Origin: Opitutus sp.
Lineage (GTDB): Bacteria > Verrucomicrobiota > Verrucomicrobiia > Opitutales > Opitutaceae
DNA length: 64,000 bases
Reading direction: 5' to 3'
Assembly: GCA_024998815.1 (NCBI GenBank)
Contig: JACEUQ010000002.1
Span: 1,006,501-1,070,500, forward strand
The notes beneath the pieces are model-generated. The model was given only the letters and a program-made list of their open reading frames with translations. It was not told where the DNA came from and made no database searches. Made by a program: the position numbers and the translations under genes. Shown here piece after piece: positions 1-9,307 of this stretch; position 1 is the first letter of the stretch; every line of letters starts with the position of its first letter.

Positions 1-106
1 TAGCGATCAAACCGGACGAGCTCTGAGCCACGCGCACCCCGCCCAATCGCGCAGGCGCTAAGCCTGAGTCAGCCGCACGAAATTGCTGCCGTCGGCGTGG
101 CACGCC

Positions 107-808
107 CTACTCGTTAAATTCGTCAAACGTGCGCTTGATCGCCGGGGCGCCCGCGACGGACTGGCCACTGGCGCTGGTGCGCTCCCGCAGTTCCTCTTCG
201 CGCTGTTCGAGTTCGGTCTCCTTCTCCTGCTGATCCTGCACTTTTTCAAACAGCCGCGCCTCGCTCTCCTCGATAAATTTTTCCCGCTCCCGCAGAGCCT
301 CGCGAGCCTCCTTGAGCAACTCCTCCTGCCGGTCCAATTCGGCCTTCAGGGCCGTTTGTGCCGCCTTCTCCTCCTCCGACAACCGGCCGCCGGTCGGAGC
401 CACTTTTCGGGATGCCCGCATCAGGGCTTCGTGATGTTGCAAGAGCACCTCGGCCTCCGCCAAATCCCGCTCACGTTCCGCGATTTCCGCCTCGCGCTCG
501 TTCAGCACCTGCTCCCGCTCGTTCAACACCTGCTCTATGGCCTGCAACGCAAGCGCCACCTCACGCTCTGGCCCCGCCTCGCGCCGGTTCGACAGCGTCA
601 CATCTCCCTCGGCATCCCCCGGTTTGTACTGCGGCTGCGCCCCCGACTGCTGTCCCGCGGCCTCCGAGACCTTAATGGCCGGAGCGCCGCGCTGGGTTCG
701 CGTCTGCGGCCCACGCCGGGGCAAAGCCAGCGCGGGCCCCTTGGGCCCAAAAATCGGACTGCCAACCGGGCGCACGAAGGACGGACTCGACATGGGTTTT
801 TCGATCAT
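107..808 (-). CDS. Coiled-coil protein, last gene of ParA operon
   Basis: Protein of 233 aa. Residues 1-80 are Pro/Gly/Arg-rich and probably disordered. From about residue 85 to 220 it is dominated by Glu, Arg, Gln and Leu in heptad-like runs (NEREQVLNEREAEIAERE and similar), which predicts a long coiled coil. There is no signal peptide or membrane segment. The start at 808 is preceded by a good GGAGG ribosome site; a second Met lies five codons in. It begins 3 bp after the stop of the upstream gene, so it is cotranscribed with the 329-aa gene and parA. I do not recognise a family. A structural partner or cargo adaptor of the ParA ATPase is an inference from context only. Confidence 0.75.
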   Translation of the reverse strand: MIEKPMSSPSFVRPVGSPIFGPKGPALALPRRGPQTRTQRGAPAIKVSEAAGQQSGAQPQYKPGDAEGDVTLSNRREAGPEREVALALQAIEQVLNEREQVLNEREAEIAERERDLAEAEVLLQHHEALMRASRKVAPTGGRLSEEEKAAQTALKAELDRQEELLKEAREALREREKFIEESEARLFEKVQDQQEKETELEQREEELRERTSASGQSVAGAPAIKRTFDEFNE

Positions 809-811
809 AAC

Positions 812-1801
812 TCAGGACCTCCACCAAGTTAAAAGGCGTTTCCAGAAACCCGCCGCCGCGACGCTGGCCTGCGGGGCGATCAGGTCGGCCACCACCGCCT
901 CTACCATCGGGTCGCCGAGCACCGCAACGAGGCGGCGAGGCAGGACTCCGGCGTAAAGCTCGCGCTGCAACCCGGCGTAGTCTTCCGCGCAAAACCCGCG
1001 CAGCGCCCCGCCGTGCAACAGGAGCGACTCGCGGGCTTGGCCAAGGCGATCCGCAGTGACCGTGCGGGCCAGTGCGGTTTCGGCAGCGGTCTGCGGATAG
1101 CGCACCCGCAACAGAAGCGCCGCTTGAATCGCCGCCGGTTGCGCACGCACTGCTTGCGCCAAGCCTTCGAGGTAATGCACCCCCGTTGCCCCGCGCCGAA
1201 ACGGCAGGTAGCGGGCGATTTCGGCCTCGTCGATGTTCGACAGTGCGTTGAGTAACGCGCGAAAATCCCCGCCCACAATCACCGCCCCGGCCATGCGCTG
1301 CGCAGCCAGCGCCAGTTCGCCCACCGTCTTGATGCGCTCCAACTCGCAGAACATCTGGGTGTCGGCCGAAAGCGCGGTGAGACCCACCGGAAAGCCGGCA
1401 TCGATCTTCAGTTTTGCCAGATTTTTGACCACGGGATTTTCTTCCGCTGTAAGGGTTGCCGACGGCGCCAGCATGTCGCCAAACGGGGTATCAAACGCGA
1501 GGGTTTCCTCCAGAATCGACAACAGCAGATCGGCCACGCTGGGGGGTTGACCACGCAGCGCCAGCGACTCGCGCAGTTCGATCCAGGACAAGTCGAGGTA
1601 GGCGGAGGGCAGCTCGCGCGCGCCGGTCAACGGCCAGCCCGGGCCCTCCAGGTTTTGCGCCAGGCTGTTCAACGAGGTATCGGCCAAAATCGACGAGCAA
1701 AACGCGCTGCGGATTTCGTCCCACTGCTGGGCGGTGTAGCGGGGGGCTTTAACCGGCGCGGCGGGCTGAGGCGGAACCGAGGAGGCATCGAGGGTGTTCA
1801 T
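812..1801 (-). CDS. Conserved-looking hypothetical protein in ParA operon
   Basis: Protein of 329 aa, Ala- and Leu-rich, apparently soluble and mostly helical. It has no recognisable catalytic motif, no signal peptide, and ends in a Trp/Arg-rich tail (LLTWWRS). Its start overlaps the parA stop by 4 bp (ATGA at 1798-1801), so translation is probably coupled to ParA. It is followed after 3 bp by the coiled-coil gene. Position between a ParA ATPase and a coiled-coil protein suggests a role in positioning or partitioning something, but the sequence alone does not show a function. Confidence 0.75.
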   Translation of the reverse strand: MNTLDASSVPPQPAAPVKAPRYTAQQWDEIRSAFCSSILADTSLNSLAQNLEGPGWPLTGARELPSAYLDLSWIELRESLALRGQPPSVADLLLSILEETLAFDTPFGDMLAPSATLTAEENPVVKNLAKLKIDAGFPVGLTALSADTQMFCELERIKTVGELALAAQRMAGAVIVGGDFRALLNALSNIDEAEIARYLPFRRGATGVHYLEGLAQAVRAQPAAIQAALLLRVRYPQTAAETALARTVTADRLGQARESLLLHGGALRGFCAEDYAGLQRELYAGVLPRRLVAVLGDPMVEAVVADLIAPQASVAAAGFWKRLLTWWRS

Positions 1802-2688
1802 GGGCGGTGTTGGTCGATTTCTTCGGCGAGGGCATGGTAGTCACTCACGACATTGTCGCGGGTCGGATCGGTGTTTTCCTGACCGATGAGATTCACGGGC
1901 AAGCCGAGGGTGACCGCACGGCGCACCACCATGGCGTCGCGAATCTGGGTGGTTAAAATCTTGGCGTCGGGGGCAGCGCGTTTGGCGGTCTTGAATTGGT
2001 TAAGGCGCAGCTGCATGCGCATCTTTGGAACCTCGATGTCCACGCCGGTTTTAATCGAGTTAAAGATGATGCCGCGGATCTGGGTCGCCGGTCCCATGGC
2101 GGCGGTGCGGAATCCGGCGGAGAGCTGCTGAAAGCGGCCGAGTTTTTCGACGAGCAAAGTGAAGCCGATCAGGCTGAGCGCATCGGGATTGGACGGCACG
2201 TAAATCTCGTTGGAGCTGAACACGCCGCACTGGGAGGCGCGCAGCAGGTTGGGCGGGCAGTCGAACAGGACGAAATCATAGTCGCGGGCCACCTCGGCGA
2301 GTTGTTCCTGGAAGAGCAGGTAGGCGGGCTTTTTGGGGTCACCGGTGAACTCGTTTTCGAGGTCAACGAGGTTAAACGTCGTGGGCAACAGATCCAGGCC
2401 GGGCAACACGGCGTGACCGCTCTTGTCCTGGACCACGTCGCGCACCACCAAATCGCTCAAGCGCACACCGCCTGGCTCAAAAAACGAGTAAACCGAGCCG
2501 TGCCCACCGGCGTTGAGTTTGTTCCAGCGATCCAGTCGCATCAGCCAGATGCTCGCGTTGGACTGGGTGTCGAAATCACACAGCAGCACGCGGCGGCCCT
2601 TCGCCGCCAAGCAGGCGGCTGTGTTGACGACGAGTGAGGTTTTACCCACGCCACCCTTGTAATTTAAAAAACTTATTTTTCGCGACAT
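1798..2688 (-). CDS. ParA/MinD-family ATPase
   Basis: P-loop ATPase of 296 aa. The deviant Walker A (KGGVGKTS) lies at residues 10-17 directly after a typical N-terminus (MSRKISFLNY), followed by the switch-like CDFDTQSNAS and a DCPP motif (FVLFDCPPNLL). These are diagnostic of the ParA/Soj group, which forms ATP-dependent dimers on DNA or cargo to position plasmids, chromosomes or protein arrays. The frame is open 25 codons further upstream, but the start at 2688 gives the normal ParA N-terminus. No parB gene or parS-like array is visible nearby. Its two downstream partners are unknown proteins, so this is more likely an orphan cargo-positioning ParA than a chromosome Par locus. Confidence 0.9.
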   Translation of the reverse strand: MSRKISFLNYKGGVGKTSLVVNTAACLAAKGRRVLLCDFDTQSNASIWLMRLDRWNKLNAGGHGSVYSFFEPGGVRLSDLVVRDVVQDKSGHAVLPGLDLLPTTFNLVDLENEFTGDPKKPAYLLFQEQLAEVARDYDFVLFDCPPNLLRASQCGVFSSNEIYVPSNPDALSLIGFTLLVEKLGRFQQLSAGFRTAAMGPATQIRGIIFNSIKTGVDIEVPKMRMQLRLNQFKTAKRAAPDAKILTTQIRDAMVVRRAVTLGLPVNLIGQENTDPTRDNVVSDYHALAEEIDQHRP

Positions 2689-2889
2689 CGCTGGTCTGGG
2701 GCCACCTACGCAATTGGAATGCCAAGCATGCGCCAATATCGACACGGGGCGAGCATCCCCCAAAGAAAACCAACCTTTTTATTGAATTTTACCAAAAACC
2801 GGGAGACCTGGGCGGGGAAACGCCGGAATTTCACCCAGTTGTCACCCGACCGTCACCCTATCGACACCTGAGCCTGTCAGGATGGAGGC

Positions 2890-3282
2890 ATGCGCCCCTT
2901 GATTCTCAGTGTCGATGACGAGCAGGATGTGACCGAGCTCGTTGAATTTCACCTCACCCGTGCGGGGTGCGATGTCGTGACGGCGGCCAATGGTCGCGAT
3001 GCTCTGCAGGCGGTCGCCCGCCGCCGCCCCGATCTGATCCTGCTCGACCTGATGCTGCCCGACATCGACGGCTTTGGGGTGTGCGAGATCCTGCGCCGCG
3101 ACCCCGCCACGGCGACTATACCGATTCTGCTACTCACGGCCTGGGCGACCGCCGACGCGCGTAAATTCGGCCTGGAGCTGGGTGCGCTCGACTACCTCAC
3201 CAAGCCATTCAGCCCGAAGGAATTAACGCTGCGCGTCCAGTGGATCCTCAGCCTGCGCGGAGAGCTGAAATCGAGCGCTTAA
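2890..3282 (+). CDS. Single-domain response regulator (receiver)
   Basis: Receiver domain of 130 aa with no output domain. The acidic pocket is D9/D10, the predicted phosphoacceptor D53 (LLDLMLPD), the switch Thr T83 and the conserved Lys K105 in KPF. All canonical residues are present, so it should be phosphorylated by a histidine kinase. A strong GGAGG ribosome site precedes the ATG by a few bases. It is transcribed divergently from the ParA operon with about 200 bp between them. No kinase is adjacent; the nearest in the window is the hybrid kinase near 51.4 kb, which carries its own receiver. It probably signals by protein-protein contact, as CheY-like regulators do. Confidence 0.9.
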   Translation: MRPLILSVDDEQDVTELVEFHLTRAGCDVVTAANGRDALQAVARRRPDLILLDLMLPDIDGFGVCEILRRDPATATIPILLLTAWATADARKFGLELGALDYLTKPFSPKELTLRVQWILSLRGELKSSA

Positions 3283-3313
3283 ACGGCGCGGGGGCTGCGC
3301 CGGCCGCACAGCC

Positions 3314-3337
3314 AAGTAGCGCAGACTTCCAGTCTGC
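3314..3337. repeat. Dispersed palindrome family A, left arm
   Basis: Carries GCAGACTTCCAGTCTGC (3321-3337) preceded by AAGTAGC. The same 17 bases recur exactly at 4914-4930, where the rest of the palindrome is found. The two copies therefore look like the halves of one family A element separated by inserted DNA. Other copies lie at 35874-35948, 39749-39822 and 63788-63850. Confidence 0.8.
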
Positions 3338-3677
3338 CTGGAGTTTGGCCCCAAAACGAGTTGAGATCCGTCCCCCCAGCTAAGGTAGAAGCGTACCGCA
3401 TGTAGCAACGGCATGGGTTTCGATGCGTTCGTTGACGTGCGGGTGGCAGTTGCGAAGTCTGCGAAACTCTCCGGAGTGATCAGCTCAGATCGCCATACAT
3501 GATGCGCAGCACCTGTGTGGTTCTTGGCACGAGTTAAACGGCCAAACTCCAGACCTTGAGCTCACGCTCAAGGCCACGTTCGGGCGGGTGCGGCCTGGAG
3601 TGTGCCTTTGCCTGGGTGGCTTTGGCTCGGTGTGGCTTCGTGCGTGAGCACGAGGTGTTTTTTCTGGCTGCGGTGCG

Positions 3678-3760
3678 CCGAATCCTTGAGCTCACGCTCA
3701 AGGCCACAAGGAGTGTGTTCGCGAAGAGTGTGGCCTTGAACGTGAGCTCAAGGATTCGGC
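3678..3760. repeat. Dispersed palindrome family B
   Basis: Two arms of about 30 bp in inverted orientation (3678-3707 and 3730-3760), each built on TTGAGCTCACGCTCAA followed by GGCCAC, with a 22-bp loop. A single arm lies at 3554-3577 and two further complete elements lie at 47970-48039 and 48066-48135. The arms would form a long stem-loop in RNA. Confidence 0.8.
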
Positions 3761-3777
3761 TGATCTGCGTTCAACTA

Positions 3778-4892
3778 GTGCTTACTTGCAATAATAAGTG
3801 ATATTGTATCCGCTTTGTAGATGGGACGAAAAGCCGTGCGAATCACTTGTAGCGAGGGGGATCAGCAATCCCTAGAAAAACGGGCAACCAGCCGGATTGA
3901 GTCGAGGCAGCGAGTTGAGCGCGCCCGGATGATCCTTGGGTGCGTGAGTGGCGAGCAGGTGCAAGAGGTGGCGCGCCGCTGCAACACCAGGCCGAACACC
4001 GTAATAAAGTGGAGGGATCGCTTTGTGCTGCTTGGCATGAAGGGGCTGGATGATGCGGCACGGCCGGGCGCGAAGCGCACCTACGGTGAGGACTTTCGAG
4101 ATCGGGTGCTGGCTTTATTGGAAGGGCCACCCCCTCCGGGGCAGGCGCGCTGGGATGGTCCAGCGGTGGCCCGTGTGCTCGGCGGCTCGGTGCACGCGGT
4201 CTGGCGAGTGCTGCGCAAGGAGGGCATTTGCCTGCAGCGCCAGCGCTCGTGGTGCGTGAGCACTGACAAGCAGTTCGCAGCCAAGGCAGCCGATATCGTC
4301 GGGCTCTACCTGAGCCCACCGGAAAAGGCATTGGTGATAAGTGTGGATGAAAAGCCTGGCATCCAAGCCCTAGAGCGCGCCACCGGTTACGTGGAGACCG
4401 ACAATGGTAAAATCGTCCAGGGACTCAAAAGCACCTACAAGCGCCACGGTACACTCAACTTGTTCGCTGCCCTTGATGTGGCCACGGGCTTGATCAAGAC
4501 GCAGAAAACCACCCTTAAGCGCCGGGAGGAGTTCCTGCTGTTCATGGACCAAGTGGTGGCGGATCACCCGCCCGAGAGAGAACTCCACGTGATTTTGGAT
4601 AATTATTGCACCCACAAAAAGTGCGACGCTTGGCTCGCTCGGCACCCCAATGTCCACTTCCACTTTACCCCAACCTCGGCGAGTTGGCTCAATCAAGTTG
4701 AAATCTGGTTCGGCATACTAACAAGGAAGGCGCTACGGGGCGCGAACTTCAGAAGCGTCGCCGAACTTAGTCAGGCCATTGACGCTTTCGTCGCCGCCTA
4801 CCTGCCCAATGCCAAGCCGTTCAAGTGGCGCAAGCGCGAGGTCAAGGGAAGCCAACTCAGAAATACTATCATTAATCTACGCAATTAAGCAC
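3778..4892 (+). mobile_element. IS630/Tc1-mariner-type insertion sequence
   Basis: A 1,115-bp element with inverted ends GTGCTTA(A/C)TTGC, flanked on both sides by TA (3776-3777 and 4893-4894). Insertion at and duplication of TA is the hallmark of the IS630/Tc1/mariner superfamily. The imperfect 16-base terminal match, including the TA, is at 3774-3789 and 4881-4896. It contains a single intact transposase gene. It sits inside a larger repeat structure bounded by the 17-bp direct repeats of family A. Confidence 0.9.
3821..4888 (+). CDS. IS630-family transposase
   Basis: Protein of 355 aa. The N-terminal third has a helix-turn-helix DNA-binding region (VQEVARRCNTRPNTVIKWRD). The DDE catalytic domain follows: SVDEKPGIQALERATG supplies the first Asp, VILDNYCTHK the second, and ASWLNQVEIWFGILTRK the Glu. 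It would cut and paste the surrounding element at TA dinucleotides. The stop codon lies inside the right terminal inverted repeat. Length and motifs are complete, so the element may be active. Confidence 0.95.
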   Translation: MGRKAVRITCSEGDQQSLEKRATSRIESRQRVERARMILGCVSGEQVQEVARRCNTRPNTVIKWRDRFVLLGMKGLDDAARPGAKRTYGEDFRDRVLALLEGPPPPGQARWDGPAVARVLGGSVHAVWRVLRKEGICLQRQRSWCVSTDKQFAAKAADIVGLYLSPPEKALVISVDEKPGIQALERATGYVETDNGKIVQGLKSTYKRHGTLNLFAALDVATGLIKTQKTTLKRREEFLLFMDQVVADHPPERELHVILDNYCTHKKCDAWLARHPNVHFHFTPTSASWLNQVEIWFGILTRKALRGANFRSVAELSQAIDAFVAAYLPNAKPFKWRKREVKGSQLRNTIINLRN

Positions 4893-4913
4893 TAGTCAGA
4901 GGCCAAACTCCAG

Positions 4914-4984
4914 GCAGACTTCCAGTCTGCCTTAGAATCTCGAAAGCCACTCCGCCGGAGCAGACTGGAAGTCTGCGCTACTTT
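4914..4984. repeat. Dispersed palindrome family A, second copy/right half
   Basis: The arm GCAGACTTCCAGTCTGC (4914-4930) and the inverted arm GCAGACTGGAAGTCTGCGC plus TACTT (4960-4984), separated by 29 bp. It lacks the AAGTAGC prefix normally found on the left arm; that prefix is at 3314-3320. Lies 136 bp upstream of the isocitrate dehydrogenase gene. Confidence 0.8.
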
Positions 4985-5086
4985 CGGTTGGTAGGTTTGC
5001 CCCTTCCCGTTGCCCCACCGCTGCGGCGGATATTCCCTCGCTCAATCTGGTAATTGCTTTTGACCGACCATTTGGCCCGTCCTTAG

Positions 5087-7348
<2,262 letters not shown>

Positions 7349-7365
7349 AGCCCACGAGCGCGATC

Positions 7366-7438
7366 CGGTTGCCCACGAAACACACGGAAAGAAAGCCCCT
7401 CCGATTCTTCCGTGTAGTCCGTGTGTTCCGTGGGCAAA
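7366..7438. repeat. Dispersed palindrome family D
   Basis: Inverted arms TTGCCCACGAAACACACG and CCGTGTGTTCCGTGGGCAA around a short loop, directly downstream of icd. A second copy is at 25021-25123, and both copies share the preceding bases GATCCGG. In RNA it forms a long stem and could act as a 3'-end structure of icd, though no U-tract follows. Confidence 0.75.
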
Positions 7439-7539
7439 ACCTCCGTCTTCATCCCGCCCCCGTTCAGCCTTGGCGCCCAGGCAAGTCCCGGAGTCGTCAC
7501 GCCGTTTGACACTTAGGCACACCTGAAGCCATTTGAGTC

Positions 7540-7842
7540 ATGCCCACCGTTCAGCTCCGCACTCGCTTGGATCGTGACTTAAAGCTCAAGAGTGACGCTG
7601 TGTTGAAAGCCCTCGGCCTTGACGCATCGACCTTTGTTGCCATGTCGATGGCCCAACTGGTCAACCGGCGCGGGTTGCCCTTCGCGGTGACGGAGGCGGA
7701 TGCTGATTACTTCGCAGCAGAATATGGGGTGACAGCTGCGCAAGCCGCCCAAGTTGGCCGTAAACTGCGAGGGGAAACCGTGCGAGCTCGCCGCTCCGGA
7801 AAACTCCGTGAAGTGAACAGCGCCGCCGATCTCGCCCCGTGA
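7540..7842 (+). CDS. Antitoxin, RelB/DinJ-like
   Basis: Protein of 100 aa. The N-terminal 45 residues (TVQLRTRLDRDLKLKSDAVLKALGLDASTFVAM) match the ribbon-helix-helix layout of RelB/DinJ antitoxins: a short beta strand, then two helices. The basic C-terminal part would wrap the toxin. The stop overlaps the next gene by 4 bp, the usual antitoxin-toxin arrangement. It should bind and neutralise the downstream toxin and autorepress the operon. Exact subfamily is uncertain. Confidence 0.75.
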   Translation: MPTVQLRTRLDRDLKLKSDAVLKALGLDASTFVAMSMAQLVNRRGLPFAVTEADADYFAAEYGVTAAQAAQVGRKLRGETVRARRSGKLREVNSAADLAP

Positions 7843-8192
7843 GACTGCTTACCACGCCGCGCTTTTTGAAAAGCGTCCCGGCGGATCGTTGGGTTCACGT
7901 GTTTCAAGTGATGCGCGGAGCGCTCGTGGTGTTGGGCTCGCCGCACCTGCACGCCGGTATTGGGCTGCGGCGCATCCCTCCATTTATGGAGTGCCGTTGC
8001 GGCATAAAAGACCGCCGTGGAGGGCACGGCCCAAATCGGCGGCGCATCCCTCCATTTATGGAGTGCCGTTGCGGCATCGATCTACGACTGATTTTTCAGC
8101 GCGAAGGAGATGCCTTGGTTTTCCATTGGTGCGGTACGCATGACGAGGTGAAGTCGTTTCTGAAAAACCGGCGCTGCGGGCCTTGCGCGTGA
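7839..8192 (+). CDS. RelE/ParE-superfamily toxin with repeat insertion
   Basis: Protein of 117 aa beginning at GTG that overlaps the antitoxin stop (GTGA). The start (RLLTTPRFLKSVPA), a middle LHAGIGLRRI and the tail (DLRLIFQREGDALVFHWCGTHDEVKSFLKN) fit RelE/ParE-like small toxins of about 80-90 aa. Between them sits an insertion of roughly 35 residues made of two copies of RIPPFMECRCGI encoded by a DNA repeat at 7967-8077. The frame is preserved. The insertion falls between core strands, so the toxin may be inactive; this is an inference and no mutation of the rest of the gene is seen. Confidence 0.7.
   Translation: MRLLTTPRFLKSVPADRWVHVFQVMRGALVVLGSPHLHAGIGLRRIPPFMECRCGIKDRRGGHGPNRRRIPPFMECRCGIDLRLIFQREGDALVFHWCGTHDEVKSFLKNRRCGPCA
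7967..8077 (+). repeat. Direct repeat pair inside toxin gene
   Basis: Two identical 39-bp copies (7967-8005 and 8039-8077) with a 72-bp period, i.e. exactly 24 codons. Each copy contains the palindrome CTCCATTTATGGAG and a GCCGTTGCGGC stem, like a small dispersed repeat that inserted and then duplicated. Both copies read through in the toxin frame. Confidence 0.85.
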
Positions 8193-8300
8193 AGCCCGCC
8201 GCCGTGCCGATTGGGATCTTTAGCGCCTTGCTAACCACAATAGCCGACCGTTCACACCGTTTTTAATATTATGTAACGGCCTGGCACGTTTTTAACGCTC

Positions 8301-8321
8301 TGTATCCATGTAACGGCCCGA
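8301..8321 (+). repeat. Left copy of 21-bp inverted repeat flanking AraC cassette
   Basis: Perfect inverted match to 11287-11307, core CCATGTAACGGCCCGA. Just upstream (about 8273-8283) the shorter motif ATGTAACGGCC occurs in the same orientation. The pair encloses about 3 kb with exactly three genes. Confidence 0.8.
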
Positions 8322-8443
8322 TCCCCTGGCCCTACTCTGTCAGCGGCTGCGCGGAAGCTGGAACACCTGTTGATCGAGAGCGCGCGGGTCGGAGTGAGCG
8401 GCGTGGCGTTGAAGGATAGTGAGGGGGCCAGGGAGTTGGGTGG

Positions 8444-9307
8444 TTAGATTGCTTGCCAGCGGGCTTCCAATTCACGCTGCAGGCGAATGGCATCGGGCCA
8501 GGAGGAAGGAAACGTAGAAAGCCCGTAGCCTCCCAGGACCGGGCCGAGTTCGGGACAGGCATAGCAGGTGCGCGTGCGATTGGCCGGGGCGGTTTTCCAA
8601 AGCTGCATGACGGTGGTGGCGAAATCCAGATAGGGGACGATTTCGGGGGTGCGTGCGCCGCGGCGGGTCACGGGGATTTGGACGTGGTGGGCGTTGAAGG
8701 GGCGGAAATGAAACTGCGTGGCGTGCGCGATGAGGTCGGTGCGTTTCAGGTAGCGCTCGGCAACCGTGGCGGGGTCGATGTGCTTCACGACGGCGAGGTG
8801 GGAGAAGTCCCAAGTGAGGCGGAGCAGGCGCCCGGTCTTTTGTTCGTAGCGTTCGGCGAGGGCGAAAATTTTTTCGGGGGTCTCGGTGATGGTGTCGCGG
8901 TGGGTTTCGAGGGAGAGCTCGAAGCCGGAGTCGGTGGCACGGCGTTCGAGGGCGAGCCAGCGGCGCAGGGACTCGGCGGCGGGCAGGTCGTGGCCCATGA
9001 GCTGGACGTTGGCGAGCGTGGCGCCGCTGCGCACGACCGAGGCGATCAAAGCGGGGTAGTCCGCAGGGTCGCGGCCGAAGATCAACGCGACGGGTTCGAG
9101 GCCCTCGGCGCGCACGGTGGCGGCGAGGGTTTCATCGAAGACGGTGCAGACGGCCGCGAAGCCCGCCTCACGCATGGCGCGGAGTTTGCGGGCGAGGGTC
9201 CATTCGCGGCGACCGGGGCCGGGGTGCTCCACGAGCGTCCACAGCGTAGCGACCGGACGAAGCTGCGGGTTGGCGGAGGAGGGCGGGTTTTTTTTGGAGG
9301 CGCTCAT
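8444..9307 (-). CDS. Sugar-phosphate isomerase/epimerase-like TIM-barrel protein
   Basis: Protein of 287 aa. Features of the xylose-isomerase-like TIM barrel (AP endonuclease 2 superfamily) are visible: LRAMREAGFAAVCTVFD after the first strand, SLETHRDT with a metal-binding Glu/His, LTWDFSHLAVV with Asp/His, and FHFRPFNAHHVQIP. Such proteins isomerise or epimerise sugars or sugar acids, or act on inositol derivatives. The start at 9307 overlaps the stop of the dioxygenase gene (ATGA at 9304-9307), so the two form a coupled operon. A longer upstream frame exists but reads Arg/Pro-rich antisense of the neighbour and is rejected. Substrate unknown. Confidence 0.8.
   Translation of the reverse strand: MSASKKNPPSSANPQLRPVATLWTLVEHPGPGRREWTLARKLRAMREAGFAAVCTVFDETLAATVRAEGLEPVALIFGRDPADYPALIASVVRSGATLANVQLMGHDLPAAESLRRWLALERRATDSGFELSLETHRDTITETPEKIFALAERYEQKTGRLLRLTWDFSHLAVVKHIDPATVAERYLKRTDLIAHATQFHFRPFNAHHVQIPVTRRGARTPEIVPYLDFATTVMQLWKTAPANRTRTCYACPELGPVLGGYGLSTFPSSWPDAIRLQRELEARWQAI

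Larger units (their letters stand above)
3283..3777. other. Repeat-filled intergenic region
   Basis: No credible gene is seen in these 495 bases. They hold one arm of dispersed repeat family A (3314-3337), a 13-bp inverted pair CTGGAGTTTGGCC / GGCCAAACTCCAG at 3338-3350 and 3541-3553, one single arm of family B (3554-3577) and a full family B palindrome (3678-3760). The IS630-type element begins at the right-hand edge. Confidence 0.7.

Noticed and set aside
83-832. 249-aa plus-strand frame at the left edge
   Set aside because: Leu/Arg-rich antisense of the coiled-coil gene, which has a proper ribosome site and operon context.
3838-4366. Minus-strand frames within the IS630 element
   Set aside because: Shadows of the transposase with no start signal or motif.
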